In this document: piece by piece, positions 38,469-47,575 of the stretch
Layout of the letters: each line of letters begins with the position of its first letter
Position numbering within the stretch: position 1 is the first letter of the stretch
Source of the DNA: Acholeplasma oculi
Lineage (GTDB): Bacteria > Bacillota_I > Bacilli_A > Acholeplasmatales > Acholeplasmataceae
Assembly (NCBI RefSeq): GCF_900166985.1
Contig: NZ_FUZK01000004.1
Span: 44,536-108,535, forward strand
DNA: 64,000 nt
Direction: 5' to 3'
Position numbers and translations under genes: made by a program
Notes under the pieces: model-generated
What the model saw: the letters and a program-made list of their open reading frames with translations, nothing else
Database searches by the model: none
What the model was told of the DNA's origin: nothing

Positions 38469-39899
38469 TTAGTTAGTGATAAAGTTGTAACTCTTTTGAT
38501 ATTCAGAATCTATAAACGCATCGAGTGCAGCTTCATTTGCCGCATCAAATGCGAAAATCTTAACAATTAAAGCACCTACTTCAGTTCTGGATTTAGAACT
38601 TTGTCCAAAGACTGCAGATGTGAAGAAGATTTCTCCGTTGTTTCTAAACATATCGATAGCTTCTTTAACAAGTTTATCTTGCGCTTGTTGCATATTGGTT
38701 GGATTCGCACTAATGCCTGAAACATAGTTATTCCAAATGGTTGTTTCATAGGCTGAGTAACGAATTGGAGCATATCCTGAAGGAATCGCAAATTCTGCTG
38801 TTTTTTCAGGGGAAATCATGTATTTAGCAAATAACCATGCAGCGATCATACGTTGTTCGCTGTCTTTTCTATAAAGGTTAATGTTTGGACCTTGTTGGAT
38901 TTGAGCACGTTCACCAGCATTTTTACTTGGAAGTGGAGCAACCCCAACACGTACACCTTTATCAAATGCTTCTTGGTTATAAGCATAACGTGTACCACCA
39001 GTTGAACCCACATACATATAAAGTCTTTCACCAGTCTTGAAGATATCGGATGTATATGCTTGTCCGTTTAATTCACGAGTTAACATTAAACCCTTATCTA
39101 CTTTATCTTTGAAGTATTTAACCATTGTTTTAGAATCTGCATTGTTGAATTGAACTTCACCGCGACCAGTTTCTGCATTATATCCTGTATAAGGAGCATT
39201 CCATTGTTTAGAACCTGTGATAAATAAATTATCTTCAGAGTCATAACCAAATGGAATTGCATCTGGTTCTCTTAATTTGATATCTGCAGCGATTGCAAAC
39301 ACTTCATCCCAAGTTTCTGGAACATCATATCCATGAGTTTCAAAATAAGTCTTGTTATAGAAGAAACCTTCACTTGATTTTGTAAATGGTAATGAAAGAA
39401 TGGTTCCTTCAGTATCATAAGATGCACCTTCTGCCCATAATGATGGTAAGAAATCATCTAATTCAGCTTGGCTAAATCCAAGTGTTGGATGGCTAATAAA
39501 GTTATTTAAAGCAAGTGGTGTGTTTGCTGTTGCATATCTTGCGATATGGTCAGGATAACTTTCAGAAATATCCGGTGTTGTGCCTGCAGGAATGGATAAT
39601 GCAATCTTATTGGATAAGGCTACATAATCATCGGCTGCTTTACTTTCATTTACCGTAATATTTGGATAAATTAATTTGAATTCTTGAATCCATTGTTGGA
39701 CGATTGCTTGGTTAGCTCCTCCCATTCTGTGCCAGAATTCAATTGTCACAGGTGTTTCTGTGTCAAACTGTGCATCAGCTGCTAACTCATACCATTCAAC
39801 AAGTTTACCGCCGCCTGTCTGACCACGTGTACCATCAGAACATGCAGCTAATGTAAAGATGAATGTTAGCATAAATAAACTAATAAATATTTTTTTCAT
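38469..39899 (-). CDS. ABC importer extracellular solute-binding lipoprotein (family 1)
   Basis: The 476-residue protein has a lipobox TLAAC (Cys20) and the family 1 binding-protein pattern: VTIEFWHRMGGANQ, FKLIYPNITV, DISESYPDH, LPFTKSSEGFFYNK, ETWDEV. Family members bind sugars, glycerol-3-phosphate or related solutes. The true ligand is unknown, and the operon context raises nucleosides or nucleotides as an alternative. The ATG at 39899 is chosen over an upstream TTG that would overlap the GAAGGAGA ribosome site. It follows two permease genes. Confidence 0.88.
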   Translation of the reverse strand: MKKIFISLFMLTFIFTLAACSDGTRGQTGGGKLVEWYELAADAQFDTETPVTIEFWHRMGGANQAIVQQWIQEFKLIYPNITVNESKAADDYVALSNKIALSIPAGTTPDISESYPDHIARYATANTPLALNNFISHPTLGFSQAELDDFLPSLWAEGASYDTEGTILSLPFTKSSEGFFYNKTYFETHGYDVPETWDEVFAIAADIKLREPDAIPFGYDSEDNLFITGSKQWNAPYTGYNAETGRGEVQFNNADSKTMVKYFKDKVDKGLMLTRELNGQAYTSDIFKTGERLYMYVGSTGGTRYAYNQEAFDKGVRVGVAPLPSKNAGERAQIQQGPNINLYRKDSEQRMIAAWLFAKYMISPEKTAEFAIPSGYAPIRYSAYETTIWNNYVSGISANPTNMQQAQDKLVKEAIDMFRNNGEIFFTSAVFGQSSKSRTEVGALIVKIFAFDAANEAALDAFIDSEYQKSYNFITN

Positions 39900-39937
39900 G
39901 TCTTTCTCCTTCAAAAAATTTTTTAAGTCTTTGGCTA

Positions 39938-40873
39938 TTAACCCTTAACTCCCGATCTAGATACACCACTCATAATATATTTTCTAAAGAATATAAAGAG
40001 TAGTAATAATGGAACTGTAACCATCACTGTTGCAGCCATTTGATAGTTTAATAATGGACGGCCTACACCAGATTCTGCTTGGTCAATGAAGGATCCTCTT
40101 AACCAAGTGGTTACTAAACGATATTCTTCATGAGCAACTAGGTTTGGCCATATATAGGCATTCCAAGTTCCCATAAGTTTTAAGATAACGATTGTTACGA
40201 TGGATGATTTTGCCATTGGCATCATCACTTTGTATAAATATTTAAAGTCTCCGCATCCATCCACTTTCGCTGCATAATATAATTCATTAGGAATTTGTTT
40301 GAATGTTTGTCTTAATAAATAAATATGGAATATTGAAACCATAAATGGAACAATCATTGCTAGGTAAGAGCCAGTTCCTGGATCATCAACCCATCCAAGT
40401 CTTGCAACTGTTACGAAGTTTGAGATAACCATCATCTCACCTGGAATCATCATCGTTGCAAGTAAGATGGTAAAGATAAGTTCTTTACCTTTAAAGTTTA
40501 ATCTTGCAAGTGCGAATGCTACAAGGATTGAAAATATTGTTCCACCCACAGTTGAGAATATTGCAACAATACCAGTATTTAGTAAATATCTAGGAAAGTT
40601 GATGCTGGTTGAACTTGATGTATAAAAGAATACGTTAATATAGTTTCTTGGTGAAAATACTTTAGGGAATAAACTCACATTTAAAGAGTTTAAGACTTCA
40701 TCTGTACTTTGGAAAGATACGTTTAACATCCAGTAAAACGGAATGATCACGATCAATGCCATAATGACTAAGAATAAGTAGATTCCGAATTTACCAAAGA
40801 ATGTAGCCGTTTTTTGGGCTCTCAGTTTTTGGTTTTCTCTATAATTAACTTTTAAATTTAAATTTGTTGTCAT
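39938..40873 (-). CDS. ABC importer permease, MalG/UgpE type
   Basis: The 311-residue inner-membrane protein has about six transmembrane helices. The cytoplasmic EAA loop is ELYYAAKVDGCGDFKYLYKVMMPMAKS, which contacts the ATPase. The opening helix, FGKFGIYLFLVIMALIVIIPFYWML, fits the second permease of carbohydrate importers. It lies nine bases after the first permease and ahead of the binding protein, giving a complete CUT1-type system. Confidence 0.92.
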   Translation of the reverse strand: MTTNLNLKVNYRENQKLRAQKTATFFGKFGIYLFLVIMALIVIIPFYWMLNVSFQSTDEVLNSLNVSLFPKVFSPRNYINVFFYTSSSTSINFPRYLLNTGIVAIFSTVGGTIFSILVAFALARLNFKGKELIFTILLATMMIPGEMMVISNFVTVARLGWVDDPGTGSYLAMIVPFMVSIFHIYLLRQTFKQIPNELYYAAKVDGCGDFKYLYKVMMPMAKSSIVTIVILKLMGTWNAYIWPNLVAHEEYRLVTTWLRGSFIDQAESGVGRPLLNYQMAATVMVTVPLLLLFIFFRKYIMSGVSRSGVKG

Positions 40874-40882
40874 ATTGGCCTC

Positions 40883-41806
40883 CTAGTAATGAACACGTTT
40901 CTTACTGACATAAAGGTTAATGACAGTGAATACTAATATGATTAAGAATAAGATGACAGCACCTGCAGCACCTCTTGAATAATAAGAGATTCCGTTACCG
41001 TCTAATCCAAATTGGTTAATCTTATCATATACATACGCAACAGCAGTCCAACGATCTGGTTCTAATCTGCTACCTGTTCCAACGACCGCTAATACAGATT
41101 CATAAGCTTTAAATGCTCCGATAAATGATGTAATTAAAATATAACTAATCAGTGGAGATAATAAAGGAATTGTAATGCGTGTTAATACTCTTCTTGGTGG
41201 TGTTGAATCAATTTTAGCTGCATCGTAGTATTGTTTAGAAATGTTTTGAAGTCCACCAATGAAGACTAAAATCTTAAATGGTAATGCACTCCAAATCGTA
41301 TAAATCAATACCACAAACATCCAGTTTTCATAAGTTGCAGTGATACCAACCCAGTCAATACTTGTTTCAAACAATGTATTGATTAAACCTTCTGCCACAA
41401 CACCTTGTGTCAGTGGGTGAGAAAACATGACTGAAAAGACCATACCAATTGCCAAAGTGTTTGTAACATATGGCAAGAAGAATATTGTTTGGAATAATTT
41501 TTGAAGTGGCTTAATGGAATTTAGCCCAACAGCAATCAATAATGCAAGCACAGTAGACACTGGTACTGAAATAAATACCAATAACATTGTGTTGCCAAGT
41601 GCACCAATGTAATATTGGTCACTAAATAAAGATTGATAGGCTGCAAGGTCAAAATATCCACCAAAGTTATCGGATATTGAGTTGTAGCCAGAAAAGAATG
41701 AGATTAATACTGTTTTTACGAGTGGATAAAACGTAAATACCACTAATAAGAATAATGGTAAGGCAATATATAACCATGCTTTTCTATCATTTTTATTTTC
41801 TAACAT
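40883..41806 (-). CDS. ABC importer permease, MalF/UgpA type
   Basis: The 307-residue protein has about six transmembrane helices. The EAA loop is KQYYDAAKIDSTPPRRVLTRITIPLLSP. It lacks the large periplasmic loop of E. coli MalF, as usual for Gram-positives. Its first base overlaps the last base of the ATPase gene. It is the first of two permeases of the importer. Confidence 0.92.
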   Translation of the reverse strand: MLENKNDRKAWLYIALPLFLLVVFTFYPLVKTVLISFFSGYNSISDNFGGYFDLAAYQSLFSDQYYIGALGNTMLLVFISVPVSTVLALLIAVGLNSIKPLQKLFQTIFFLPYVTNTLAIGMVFSVMFSHPLTQGVVAEGLINTLFETSIDWVGITATYENWMFVVLIYTIWSALPFKILVFIGGLQNISKQYYDAAKIDSTPPRRVLTRITIPLLSPLISYILITSFIGAFKAYESVLAVVGTGSRLEPDRWTAVAYVYDKINQFGLDGNGISYYSRGAAGAVILFLIILVFTVINLYVSKKRVHY

Positions 41807-43419
41807 TATGCCAATCTCCTACCGCTTTCTTGATCAAAGACGAAAGTTTTATTAGCTTTTAAGTTGAACTTAACATGTTTCTTACCAGAAATGTTTAAAT
41901 TGTCATTGTTAATGATAATTCTCATAGATTGAGAAATTGCATCTTTATGTGCAGATACTAAAGATAAATCACGTCCAATGGTTTCAATAAATAAGGATTC
42001 TACGGTTAATTTACCATTTTCATTTAATTCATAACCTTCAGGACGCACACCTAGAACAACTTCACCTTCTAATTTCTTATCAAGTTTGTTGGATTCAAAT
42101 ACAACAGTTCCATCAATGGATACTTTTTGATCTTTAACTTTAGCTTTATATAGGTTAATTGGTGGCGTACCTAAGAATTTCGCACTAAATAAGTTTGCAG
42201 GTTGGTCATAAACTTCTTGAGGTACACCTTTTTGTTGTTCCTCACCAAAGTTCATTAAAATAATTTCATCTGAAATAGACATTGCTTCTTCTTGGTCATG
42301 CGTAACAAACACTGTTGTAATACCAGTTTCTTTTTGAATACGCTTGATTTCTTCACGTGTTTGTAAACGAAGTCTTGCATCTAAGTTTGAAAGTGGTTCA
42401 TCCAGTAATAAAACACGAGGTTTCTTAACAAGTGCACGTGCAATTGCAACACGTTGTTGTTGTCCACCTGAAAGTTGTGCTGGAGTTTTGTCTAGTTGAT
42501 CTTCAATACCAACAAGTTTAGCCATTTCAACAGCATCATCATTCATTTGTTTACGGTAGTTAACTGCTTTTGCAGCAACAACTAATGCAACTGATTTAGG
42601 CATATGTTTTTCGATTTCAAGTTGTAGTGCAGCATCATATGCTACTGGATCAAAATTCATTGCTTTTAAATCTGCTTTGATTTTTTGTAATTTTTGTAAA
42701 GCTTCTTTTTCAATTGAAAGATAAGTGTATTCAATTTTTGTTTTGAGTTCTTTTAGATTTGGAGGTGTGATTTTGCCTAATTCTTCAATATAAGCTTGGT
42801 CAAATCCTTTAATCTTTTCATTTAACTCAAGTTTGAGTTGAGCTTTTTGTTCTTTTAATTTACCCTTTAGGCTTGGTAAATCTTCATGTTTTGCATTCTT
42901 TTGGTCTAAAAATTCTTTATCTAATGCAAGTTCAGCACTCTTAAATTGTGCTTTTGCCTCAGATTCACTACGTCTGAACTTGTTTTTTAAAGATTCAGAT
43001 TTCTCAAGATATGAGTAATATAATTGAGCTTCTTTAGGTGTCTCGATTAAATGCGCTTCTCTATAGGCTTTTTCAATCGCGTTCTTACGAACATTCATGT
43101 TTTCTAAAGGAAATAAAATGTTCTTACGAACAGTCATATGAGGATATAGAGCATAGTTTTGGAAAACTAAACCAATACCTCTTTTTTCTGGTGATAATTC
43201 TGTTACATCTTCATCACCAAAGAAGATTCTTCCTTCTGTTGGATATAATAGACCTGAAATCATGTAGAGTGTTGTAGATTTTCCACATCCTGATGGTCCT
43301 AAGAGACCAACTAATTTCCCAGATGGTATAACAATATCTAAATCAGAAACAGCACGTGTTTCTTTTTTCGATTTTAAATCTGAGAATACTTTAGTTAATC
43401 CTTCGAGTTTTATTTGCAT
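41806..43419 (-). CDS. ABC importer ATPase with large coiled insertion (UgpC/MsmK type)
   Basis: The 537-residue ATPase powers the importer. Walker [10 protein letters not shown] is at 41-49, Q-loop Gln87, signature LSGGQ at 316-320, Walker [13 protein letters not shown] near 336-347, and H-loop [10 protein letters not shown]. The C-terminal TOBE-type domain includes [11 protein letters not shown]. Normal members have about 370 residues; here about 175 extra residues, Lys/Glu/Leu-rich and probably coiled-coil, are inserted at about 113-293, between Q-loop and signature, in the helical subdomain. Mycoplasma UgpC proteins have a comparable enlargement. It opens the operon after an attenuator-like leader. 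Confidence 0.92.
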   Translation of the reverse strand: MQIKLEGLTKVFSDLKSKKETRAVSDLDIVIPSGKLVGLLGPSGCGKSTTLYMISGLLYPTEGRIFFGDEDVTELSPEKRGIGLVFQNYALYPHMTVRKNILFPLENMNVRKNAIEKAYREAHLIETPKEAQLYYSYLEKSESLKNKFRRSESEAKAQFKSAELALDKEFLDQKNAKHEDLPSLKGKLKEQKAQLKLELNEKIKGFDQAYIEELGKITPPNLKELKTKIEYTYLSIEKEALQKLQKIKADLKAMNFDPVAYDAALQLEIEKHMPKSVALVVAAKAVNYRKQMNDDAVEMAKLVGIEDQLDKTPAQLSGGQQQRVAIARALVKKPRVLLLDEPLSNLDARLRLQTREEIKRIQKETGITTVFVTHDQEEAMSISDEIILMNFGEEQQKGVPQEVYDQPANLFSAKFLGTPPINLYKAKVKDQKVSIDGTVVFESNKLDKKLEGEVVLGVRPEGYELNENGKLTVESLFIETIGRDLSLVSAHKDAISQSMRIIINNDNLNISGKKHVKFNLKANKTFVFDQESGRRLA

Positions 43420-43449
43420 TTTGCTTTACGCTCCCTTGTTTTTTTTGTT

Positions 43450-43575
43450 TCAGTTAGGCACAGTAAAAAAATGTCCACTTGATGGACATTGATTTAAGGG
43501 TGCACTAAAAGAAACGAACGCCTCGTTGGTTTTGTTTTGTTGAACTATTGTGAAACTTAAGCCTATAAATTTCAT
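43450..43575 (-). CDS. Possible 41-residue leader peptide
   Basis: An ATG at 43575 opens a 41-codon frame ending in TGA at 43450, running through the terminator hairpin. A GGAGG lies upstream but at 12 bases, rather far. The sequence (KFIGLSFTIVQQNKTNE) has no recognisable family. It may be a regulatory upstream frame or chance. Confidence 0.2.
   Translation of the reverse strand: MKFIGLSFTIVQQNKTNEAFVSFSAPLNQCPSSGHFFTVPN
43464..43488 (-). terminator. Attenuator-like terminator in the ABC importer leader
   Basis: TGTCCA and TGGACA pair around a five-base loop and are followed on the minus strand by an uninterrupted T-run. It lies between the only good promoter and the ATPase start codon, so it must be read through to express the operon. 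Confidence 0.7.
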
Positions 43576-43606
43576 CTAATCCAGTTTCCTCCAACTTCAT
43601 AGTATC

Positions 43607-43635
43607 ATTATATGATAAAGGGCTCTTAAAAACAA
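43607..43635 (-). promoter_or_regulatory. Promoter of the ABC importer operon
   Basis: On the minus strand, TTGTTT (43635-43630) and TATAAT (43612-43607) are separated by 17 bases. It gives a leader of about 180 bases containing the terminator at 43488-43464. Confidence 0.6.
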
Positions 43636-43663
43636 CATTTTAAGTTTGTATTTACCACGATTT

Positions 43664-43678
43664 TATAAACCGTTTACA
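43664..43678. promoter_or_regulatory. LacI/cre-like palindrome upstream of the importer promoter
   Basis: The minus-strand TGTAAACGGTTTATA contains the 11-base palindrome TAAAC-C-GTTTA and matches most of the CcpA cre consensus. It lies about 30 bases upstream of the -35, where it could bind a LacI-family regulator of sugar use. No regulator gene is adjacent. Confidence 0.35.
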
Positions 43679-43774
43679 CGAAATCGATTGAATTTGCTTG
43701 TTTTTGATATAATCATTCTCTTTTTTATATAAAAACCGCATATAAACAAAAAAGTGCATATTTGCACTTTATGT

Positions 43775-45166
43775 TTAAAATAATATATTCTTAGGTGTTC
43801 TTGGAAATGGTATAACATCTCTAATGTTTTCAACACCTGTTAGATAGATTAAGAATCTTTCAAACCCTAATCCAAATCCTGCATGTTTTGCTCCACCATA
43901 ACGTCTTAAATCTACATACCAATCTAAATCATGAAGTGGTACATGCATTTCTTCCATACGTTTTAGAAGTAAGTCAATACGTTCTTCTCTTTGTGATCCA
44001 CCCACCAATTCACCAGAACCAGGTACTAAGAGATCAACTGCAGCAACTGTTTTACCATCATCATTTAATCTCATGTAGAACGCTTTAATATCTTTAGGCC
44101 AGTCTGTTACAAAGACCGGAGATTTGAAATGTTTTTCTGTTAGGAATTTTTCGTGTTCTTTTGCTAAATCTCTACCTTGAGCTGGTTTATTCTCAAATTT
44201 AACATTTGCATTTAATAAAATGTTGATTGCATCTTCATGCGTTACTCTATTGAATTTAGAATGTAGCAGATCATTTAATTTTTGAAGTAATCCTTTTTCA
44301 ACAAATTTATCAAAGAATTCCATTTCTTCTTTTGCTTCTTTTAATACATATGCCACAACATACTTTACCATATCTTCGATAAGAGCCATATTATCAAATA
44401 TATCGGCAAACGCGATTTCTGGTTCAATCATCCAAAACTCAGATGCGTGTGTCATTGTATTTGAATTTTCTGCTCTAAATGTTGGTCCAAAGGTGTAAAT
44501 ATTTCTAAAAGCCATTGCGTAGGCTTCACCTTCTAATTGTCCTGTAACTGTAAGATTTGCTTCTTTACCAAAAAAGTCTTTAGAATAATCAATAGTTCCA
44601 TCTTCTTTTCTAGGTAATTTATCCATGTTTAAGGTTGTAACCTTAAACATCTCACCTGCACCTTCTCCATCGTTAGCTGTAATAATTGGTGTATGCACGT
44701 ATACGAAGTGTTGTTCTTGAAAGAATTTATGAATTGCATAGGCTGCAATACTTCGCACTCTAAAAACAGCACTAAATAGATTGGTTCTTGGTCTTAAGTG
44801 TGCAACCTCTCTTAAAAACTCTCTTGTATGTCTTTTAGGTTGTATTGGGTATGTTTCATCTGCTCCACCAATTAAAGTAACTTTCTTTGCTTTAATTTCA
44901 AATGGTTGGCTACGTTCAGGTGTTAATTCTAAACGACCTACTACTTCGATTGAAGAACCTACAGTGAGTTTCGTAATTGCTTCAAAATCATCGGTATTTT
45001 CTCTTTCATAAACGACTTGAATCGTTTCAAAAAATGTACCATCATTTAAATTGATAAATCCAAAATCCTTTTGATCTCTATGGTTTCTGATCCAACCTTG
45101 TAAAATGATTTCTTGATCTTTATATAGTTTTGGATCCTCATATATTTTTCTAATAGTGAGTTGCAT
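43775..45166 (-). CDS. asnS: Asparaginyl-tRNA synthetase
   Basis: AsnRS charges tRNA-Asn, so Asn-tRNA need not be made by transamidation. The 463-residue class IIb enzyme has the N-terminal OB anticodon-binding domain ([21 protein letters not shown]). The catalytic core contains [19 protein letters not shown], motif 2 [21 protein letters not shown], and motif 3 [15 protein letters not shown]. It is controlled by a T-box leader. A stretch of about 355 bases downstream holds the importer promoter region. Confidence 0.97.
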   Translation of the reverse strand: MQLTIRKIYEDPKLYKDQEIILQGWIRNHRDQKDFGFINLNDGTFFETIQVVYERENTDDFEAITKLTVGSSIEVVGRLELTPERSQPFEIKAKKVTLIGGADETYPIQPKRHTREFLREVAHLRPRTNLFSAVFRVRSIAAYAIHKFFQEQHFVYVHTPIITANDGEGAGEMFKVTTLNMDKLPRKEDGTIDYSKDFFGKEANLTVTGQLEGEAYAMAFRNIYTFGPTFRAENSNTMTHASEFWMIEPEIAFADIFDNMALIEDMVKYVVAYVLKEAKEEMEFFDKFVEKGLLQKLNDLLHSKFNRVTHEDAINILLNANVKFENKPAQGRDLAKEHEKFLTEKHFKSPVFVTDWPKDIKAFYMRLNDDGKTVAAVDLLVPGSGELVGGSQREERIDLLLKRMEEMHVPLHDLDWYVDLRRYGGAKHAGFGLGFERFLIYLTGVENIRDVIPFPRTPKNILF

Positions 45167-45184
45167 GTTTTTTCTTCCTTTCTT

Positions 45185-45475
45185 AAATAAAAGTCCTTAG
45201 ACTAAAAATAGTCTAAGGACGAATGAATTATTTTTATAAATCCGCGGTACCACCTTAATTCTAGATAGTTTATCTAGCACTTTAAGAACTTTATAACGTT
45301 AGTCAAACGTACAGTTCTACTCATCCAGATTGGATTTTCTTCTGTCTCTTAGAAGGGTTTATTTCAATTTCAATCATGTTAATTTTCACCAGCCATTAAC
45401 TCTCTTTTTAATGATTTAAAATCTACTTTGCTTCTTTAACGATTTATCTATTGGGTTGTTACTTCATTATTGTAT
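45185..45475 (-). ncRNA. T-box riboswitch of asnS
   Basis: The leader carries the T-box sequence AGGTGGTACCGCGG (about 45241-45255), stem I elements AGAGAG and GGCTGGTGAAAA, and a terminator stem GTCCTTAGACT / AGTCTAAGGAC followed by TTTTATTT. The terminator arms are identical to those of the serS leader. Asn specifier candidates (AAC or AAU) are present on the 3' side of stem I but I could not fix one with confidence. A TACAAT just upstream would be the -10. Confidence 0.9.
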
Positions 45476-45499
45476 CATGATTCAAATTATTAATAAAGA

Positions 45500-46642
45500 T
45501 TATGTCGTCTCTTTCTTTTCATCTTCTAGCGTATCAAACTCTGAATTTTCAATCATATAGACTTTTCGATTAATTTTACCCACGGTTATATCTAATGTGG
45601 ATGTCGCTTCATTTAACCTTGTAAGTATTTTTTGAAGTTCACTAAAACGGTCAAAAAATCGTTTAAAATCATCATAAATTGCTTGTAGTTCTTGTAACAT
45701 TCTTAATGCATTTTTTTCTCTAGATGCATTTGAATTTAAGACCATCATTAATGACAACATATAAACTAATGTGGTCGGTGAAGTAATCCAAACATGCTTT
45801 TTTTGAGCATATTCTATTAAATCTAAATGTTTGGATTGTACCTCAGAAAATACAGCTTCACTGGGTATAAACATGATTGCTTGATTGGCAGTTTCTGGTG
45901 TGATGATATATTTATTTGAAATATCATCAATATGTTTTTTAATATTGATTTTAAAATCTCTGGCTGCTTGATTTTGTTCATCCTTAGATGCTTCTGGATT
46001 ATTCATTAAAACGTAGTTTTCAAGTGAGAACTTTGAGTCTATGGGTATATGACCTAAACCATCAGGTCCATAAATCAGTGCATCTACAATGGTTTGATTA
46101 GATAATTTTTTTTGTTTCTCATATAAATCTTTATTGTTTTCACCAAATACATTATCTAAGATATGATAGAGTTGAACTTCCCCGTACATACCTCTTAGTT
46201 TTTTATCTGATAAAAGTTTTGATAAATCATCGACATGTCCGGATAGTTTTTCTATATTTTTTTGTGTGTGATCAATTGCTACCAAGCGGTTTGATATCAC
46301 ATCAAAGAGTTCAGATGTCGATTTAAACCCTTCTTTTAAGCGGTTTTCCACCCTATCATTGATACTGGATATATCGGTTTGAACTTTTGTTGAAATCGTT
46401 TCTTTAAAGGTATTTAATTGATCCTTTATTTCACCTTTAGTTTGACTATTTAGTATCTCTAATTCTTTAGCAACCTCTACTTTTAAACTCTCTAATTTAG
46501 AAAGTAATTCTTGCTGGTTTCTGGCTCTATATTCTAAATCAGATTGTGCTTTTGGTTTTAAAATAATAACCATTAAAATGATTACTGCAATAAATAATAA
46601 TATAGAAATGATTGCTAATATCCAAATTACGGGTTCTGTCAT
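45500..46642 (-). CDS. rmuC: RmuC-family protein
   Basis: RmuC limits inversions at short repeats and is thought to be a membrane-tethered nuclease. The 380-residue protein has an N-terminal transmembrane helix (about 4-28), a coiled-coil (about 40-130) and the conserved domain LRGMYGEVQLYHILDNVFGE. IPIDSKFSLENYVLM and IMFIPSEAVFSEV complete the conserved core, then ITSPTTLVYMLSLM. Length is close to the family norm. It ends the three-gene unit that begins with the lipoprotein at 48402. Confidence 0.92.
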   Translation of the reverse strand: MTEPVIWILAIISILLFIAVIILMVIILKPKAQSDLEYRARNQQELLSKLESLKVEVAKELEILNSQTKGEIKDQLNTFKETISTKVQTDISSINDRVENRLKEGFKSTSELFDVISNRLVAIDHTQKNIEKLSGHVDDLSKLLSDKKLRGMYGEVQLYHILDNVFGENNKDLYEKQKKLSNQTIVDALIYGPDGLGHIPIDSKFSLENYVLMNNPEASKDEQNQAARDFKINIKKHIDDISNKYIITPETANQAIMFIPSEAVFSEVQSKHLDLIEYAQKKHVWITSPTTLVYMLSLMMVLNSNASREKNALRMLQELQAIYDDFKRFFDRFSELQKILTRLNEATSTLDITVGKINRKVYMIENSEFDTLEDEKKETT

Positions 46643-46657
46643 TTTAATTTCCCTCTC

Positions 46658-47575
46658 TTAGCTAATGTCTTCTAAATAATAAATGTGAATTCCATCAGCT
46701 TTAGTTTCTTTATATATTGTCATGTAGGTATCGTTTGATATTAACATGTCTTGAATCGATGGAATGAATCCATCTTCATCTAATGAATAGTTTGTTTGAT
46801 TCACATCATTAACTGCAAGATAGGACCTTGTTACTAAATCTGAACAATAGAATTTATCTTGTGTATCGAAGATAAATAGATAGTTATATAATCCTCTGTT
46901 CACCTTGTCTTTCGCAAAATTAACAGCAATATCAACCTCTTCTTGAATTCGACTTGCATCTTCAAATTTCACACGTGTTGCAAGAATTTCATCTCGGTAA
47001 TAAGCTCCATAATATGGGTATTCACCATGTGACTGCGTCCTGTGTGGTATCATCCAATAATTCGATACTTGTTGTACAGATACACCGTACACATTTTCTT
47101 CATCATACCCACGGTGTAAAATCACATTTAACATGGTCGATATATCTAAAAACCCATTCGCTGTCATCCCTGTGGATTGTAAGATTTGATTATTATCGCT
47201 AACTAATGCAGCGTGTCCGCCCAACCAAAAAGAAATGACCGGATCTAATACAGGAATATATGGAAATGGAGATTTAAAGGTTAGTAGTACATCACCTTTA
47301 ACACCTGGATACATTTTAGATTCATCATAAAATACATTTCTTGTGTCGTTGAGTTCATAATCATAAATTCTTTTTATTGGATAATAGTGATATGTTGTAT
47401 CATATTTTTCTTCTGTGTATACTTCATCTGCTCTAGCTTTAAATGCTTGAATAATTTCATCTTTTTTAATATTTTCATAGGTGGATTCACCAATGAAAAA
47501 AGCAATAACCCCTAAAAGGAAGAGTAAAGAAAGTTGTGTCAGTCGTTTGATTAATTTAAATATTTTAAACTTCAT
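46658..47575 (-). CDS. YiiX-like permuted NlpC/P60 hydrolase, membrane-anchored
   Basis: The 305-residue protein has one N-terminal transmembrane helix (about 15-31) and an extracytoplasmic domain with a permuted papain-like layout: GDVLLTF, then GGHAALV (candidate His121), and later KFYCSDLVTRSY (candidate Cys244). This order (His before Cys) fits the YiiX/permuted NlpC-P60 group, whose members cleave amides or lipoyl/acyl bonds. Without a cell wall, peptidoglycan is unlikely as substrate; lipids or surface proteins are possible. It overlaps the upstream lipoprotein by four bases. Confidence 0.72.
   Translation of the reverse strand: MKFKIFKLIKRLTQLSLLFLLGVIAFFIGESTYENIKKDEIIQAFKARADEVYTEEKYDTTYHYYPIKRIYDYELNDTRNVFYDESKMYPGVKGDVLLTFKSPFPYIPVLDPVISFWLGGHAALVSDNNQILQSTGMTANGFLDISTMLNVILHRGYDEENVYGVSVQQVSNYWMIPHRTQSHGEYPYYGAYYRDEILATRVKFEDASRIQEEVDIAVNFAKDKVNRGLYNYLFIFDTQDKFYCSDLVTRSYLAVNDVNQTNYSLDEDGFIPSIQDMLISNDTYMTIYKETKADGIHIYYLEDIS

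Noticed and set aside
38576..39457. Three short minus-strand frames inside the solute-binding protein gene
   Set aside because: They are out-of-frame shadows within a well-supported coding region and have no ribosome sites.
41806..43419. Frameshift or gene fusion as the cause of the 537-residue ATPase
   Set aside because: The frame is continuous, all ABC motifs occur in order, and the extra sequence has the same base character as its neighbours; an in-frame domain insertion is the simpler reading.
43505..43600. A 31-codon frame (MKLEETGLDEIYRLK...) at the start of the importer leader
   Set aside because: Its ATG falls only six bases after the -10 box, so it would be at or before the transcript start, with no ribosome site.
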